A stretch of DNA of 38,928 nucleotides from Heterotrichella gracilis. Lineage: Eukaryota > Sar > Xanthophyceae > Tribonematales > Xanthonemataceae. Positions 36,649-38,928 of the stretch are shown piece after piece. Location: positions 1 to 38,928 of the forward strand of contig JAULBX010027297.1 in assembly GCA_032358255.1 (NCBI GenBank), written 5' to 3'. A program made the translations under genes and the position numbers. How positions within the stretch are numbered: position 1 is the first letter of the stretch; each line of letters starts with the position of its first letter. The notes under the pieces are model-generated. The model ran no database searches, was not told where the DNA came from, and worked only from the letters and a program-made list of their open reading frames with translations.

Positions 36649-37956
36649 GTCAATTGATTATATCTGTCGACAGCCCTCAAAACCACATGGCTGCAGCCTC
36701 TCAGATTTAAGCGATATTTGATATCAAGTGACCATACCAGGTACTTTTAGGCATTTTTCTATAATTACGAACACTAGTTACACTAGAACTACAATTATAT
36801 ATAGCCGATTATAGCTGTAGACAAGTATATCCACAAGCTCGTTAGAATTTCTTGCAACCCACGCGCTGATTAATTTTATGGGTAATGTACCCAACTAGCA
36901 TTACTGAGACATTTCTATTGCTGATTGGCAATGAATTGCCAAGTGGTGACCCCCAGCCTCCTGTCCCTTGAGCATGCATTAAAGCACCCTAAACACCCCA
37001 CTCCACCCCAGCCCCACAGTGTACGCAGTGTGTCGCTCCGCAGACCCCTCACTGTTGAACACTCCATTCAAAGCATGGTTAGCATGGCTCCCCATCACAT
37101 TATGGTTACCCAAGCCATGTTCCGCTCTAGCTGTTGCCGGCGGCCAGTGTGTTTTTCAGTGCTGCTCATTCCTGGCTGCAGCCACATGCGATGTGCCATT
37201 ATGTCACAGTGCCGCGCGGGCGCGCCGGGTGTGCCGGGGATCCCACGCCAACATTTTGTGGGATCCCTCTCCTCCCCAGCCCACCCTTCCCTGCCCACCC
37301 CCGTCACCAGGGCCTGGCTCGTGAACCATACTCACCCCTCAACAAATCAGAAGAAGGAAACAGAACGTCAATGTGGAATCCCCCCACACAGCCGCGTGGT
37401 ACACCACAGTGTGATTACATCTTACTCACATGGCACCAATGATCGCCCGCTCCTACCTAACGGTTAGCCAGCAAAAGGCGTTCTCTACTCGCCCAGCCCG
37501 TCGTGGGCAACCTCTTCCTTACTCTTCCCACAGCCCACTCCAGCTCCATCTTTGGCAACACCCACACCCCACACAATCCCACCCACATTGCCCAGTCTGA
37601 GACACAGCAGATCGTTGGCGCCCGTTATGCTCCCTCTCACCATCATGAGCCGTTGCCCCTTTGTCTCTGCACTCCTCTCCCGCCCTTGCCCACCCCTCCC
37701 CGTATTTTACATCACCTAACGGTAGTTTCACCTCCCTTCCTCGCCACCCCCGCGTGCTCCCTGCCGACCCTACCCCTTCCTCCACCGCCTCCATCGCCTT
37801 ATCCCCGGTGCGTGATGGCTTTTCCTGACGATGTCCATTATATGGGGGTTACGCATGTTTGTTATGCCACCTTCTGCAGGCCCTGGCTTTGGGCTTTGAG
37901 GTTTGTTTCTTTTCCAAAAAGGTTTATTTTTCCTTACTCTGTTCTTTATGCTTTAG
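36649..37956 (+). other. Intergenic or untranslated DNA, C-rich in its second half
   Basis: 36649-36950 is A/T-rich. From 36960 the composition becomes C-rich with Pro/Ser/His-type ORFs in several frames (for example 36925-37467 and 37503-37970), none showing a recognisable motif. A micro-exon-like GCCCTGGCTTTGGGCTTTGA (37880-37899) sits between ctgcag and gtttgt. This could be the 5' part of a next gene. Confidence 0.35.
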
Positions 37957-38477
37957 GCTATGCCTTGTGATCCCCGTCTTCCGGTGGTTATCCAAGTGAA
38001 ATACACCCAGTGTGCTGTACCTGGCTTGGCACCTGTGGACGTCCAATGGGCCCCACAACATGGGAATCACTTACTTTCTACTCTAGTCACTGTGTGCACT
38101 GTGCCACATATTCAATTAAATATTGAATTGGATATTAATAACAAGAAATTCCTGGACCACAGGCTGGATGCAGATGATGCACACACAATTGTTAAGTTTG
38201 CACGGCATGGGCCAGGGAAGGATGGAAGGACAGCAGAGGTTTCAGCACATGCATCAGCATGTGTATGTAACCATAGACCATAGCAGTCAAATTTACCGTA
38301 AATTTGATGATCAACCATGGCGGCCACATGTGCAGTTTCCGTCCGATGTAGTACGTTTGATCATGATAGTACAATTCTGTCACTCTCATTTTTAAAACCA
38401 CAATAGGCAACGGCAATTTATCTATTTCTGGCCTACATGTGCAGGTGGCCAGACTGGAGGCTGCTACTTTCAAATGA
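37957..38477 (+). CDS. Possible exons of an unrecognised gene
   Basis: Exon candidate 37957-38238 follows an acceptor-like ttatgctttag and ends at gcagag|gtttca in phase 0. It encodes AMPCDPRLPVVIQVKYTQCA, then PVDVQWAPQHGNHLL and LDINNKKFLDHRLDADDAHT to GRTAE. A phase-0 acceptor at 38444 (tgtgcag) would add VARLEAATFK and a stop at 38475-38477. An alternative frame from 38446 continues as an Ala/Pro-rich ORF to 38682. Codon third positions are less GC-rich than in the giant gene. I recognise no family; it may be a gene, a transposon remnant or chance. Confidence 0.28.
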
Positions 38478-38928
38478 AGGGACCAGGCTAGTGCAGAGCC
38501 AACCCCATTTGCCCGCTCCAGCCCCTGTTGTCACCCATGCGCCTGTGGCTGCGCTGCCCGCACCTGCCCCACCCTCCCAGGCACCCACTCTTGCAACATC
38601 AGTACCACTCCTGCCGCCTGCACGTGCACAGCCAACACCATCACAAGTTCTGGTTCACAAGTTGTGGATCACAACCCACTAACCACCTCGAAATAGTGAA
38701 GGGAATAATCTTGCTCAATGGTACCACCAACACAAATCCCATGCACGAATAAGAATAAAAATAACTAGTAGGACCCGAAAACTTTGCCAGGAAATGATTT
38801 TTTAATATTAAAATAATCGAGGGGGTCTCGCAAATGTGCAACATTTCCGGCATGTTGACGGAGCAGAATTAGGTCCCGTGACCCAACGCACCCATAACTT
38901 CAGCTTGTCCGACCGCAACACCCAAGTC
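38478..38928 (+). other. Window end, no supported gene
   Basis: C-rich Ala/Pro-coding-like text to about 38640, then A/T-rich DNA. No splice-consistent exon or RNA gene found. Confidence 0.4.

Noticed and set aside
37503-37970. 155-residue Pro/Leu/His-rich ORF
   Set aside because: C-rich low-complexity translation with no motif, overlapped by comparable ORFs in other frames.

Overview
The window is eukaryotic and almost wholly occupied by one very large, intron-rich gene on the + strand. I can follow it from before base 1 to a stop at 35507-35509 through about 51-52 exons. Nearly all introns are GT-AG, and exon phase is continuous at every junction I checked except one. Coding exons are GC-rich with C/G third positions; introns are AT-richer. 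SPP/PPPSPP hydroxyproline-type linkers, a plant-type CCCTAAA telomere motif scattered through introns, and dense introns point to a green alga. A prasinophyte such as Cymbomonas is my best guess, but that is inference.

Layout of the protein, roughly 3,270-3,290 codons inside the window: (i) 1109-11892, at least four tandem copies of a ~190-200-residue beta-rich module that I do not recognise, plus a partial first copy; (ii) 12248-16640, more diverged beta-rich sequence; (iii) 17044-18442, a Cys-rich segment; (iv) 18666-27565, a string of Ig/FN3-like beta-sandwich-like segments often ending in a hydrophobic-x-Cys strand; (v) 28031-29606, further Cys-containing segments; (vi) a 72-residue Pro-rich linker (29610-29826), a small globular segment (30361-31526) and a second Pro-rich linker (31527-31987); (vii) 31971-33031, a dense Cys-rich domain; (viii) 33425-35509, a class 3 (fungal-type) lipase domain with GHSRGG nucleophile elbow and matching Asp and His. 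The whole reads as a secreted or surface glycoprotein carrying a lipase at its C-terminus.

The introns are as informative as the exons. Many hold decayed partial copies of the neighbouring exon, often next to CCCTAAA-like tracts. The paralogous modules have their introns at different positions, and one copy lacks the intron entirely while keeping exactly the same coding length. Three antisense 3' fragments of non-LTR retrotransposons lie in introns, one with a perfect 16-bp target-site duplication. Two copies of a ~220-bp terminal-inverted-repeat element and one large foldback minisatellite complete the repeat content.

Downstream of 35509 there is a gene-poor stretch with one of the inverted-repeat elements. 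Near 37957-38477 there is one possible, unrecognised exon set. I see no rRNA, tRNA, CRISPR or bacterial-type features.
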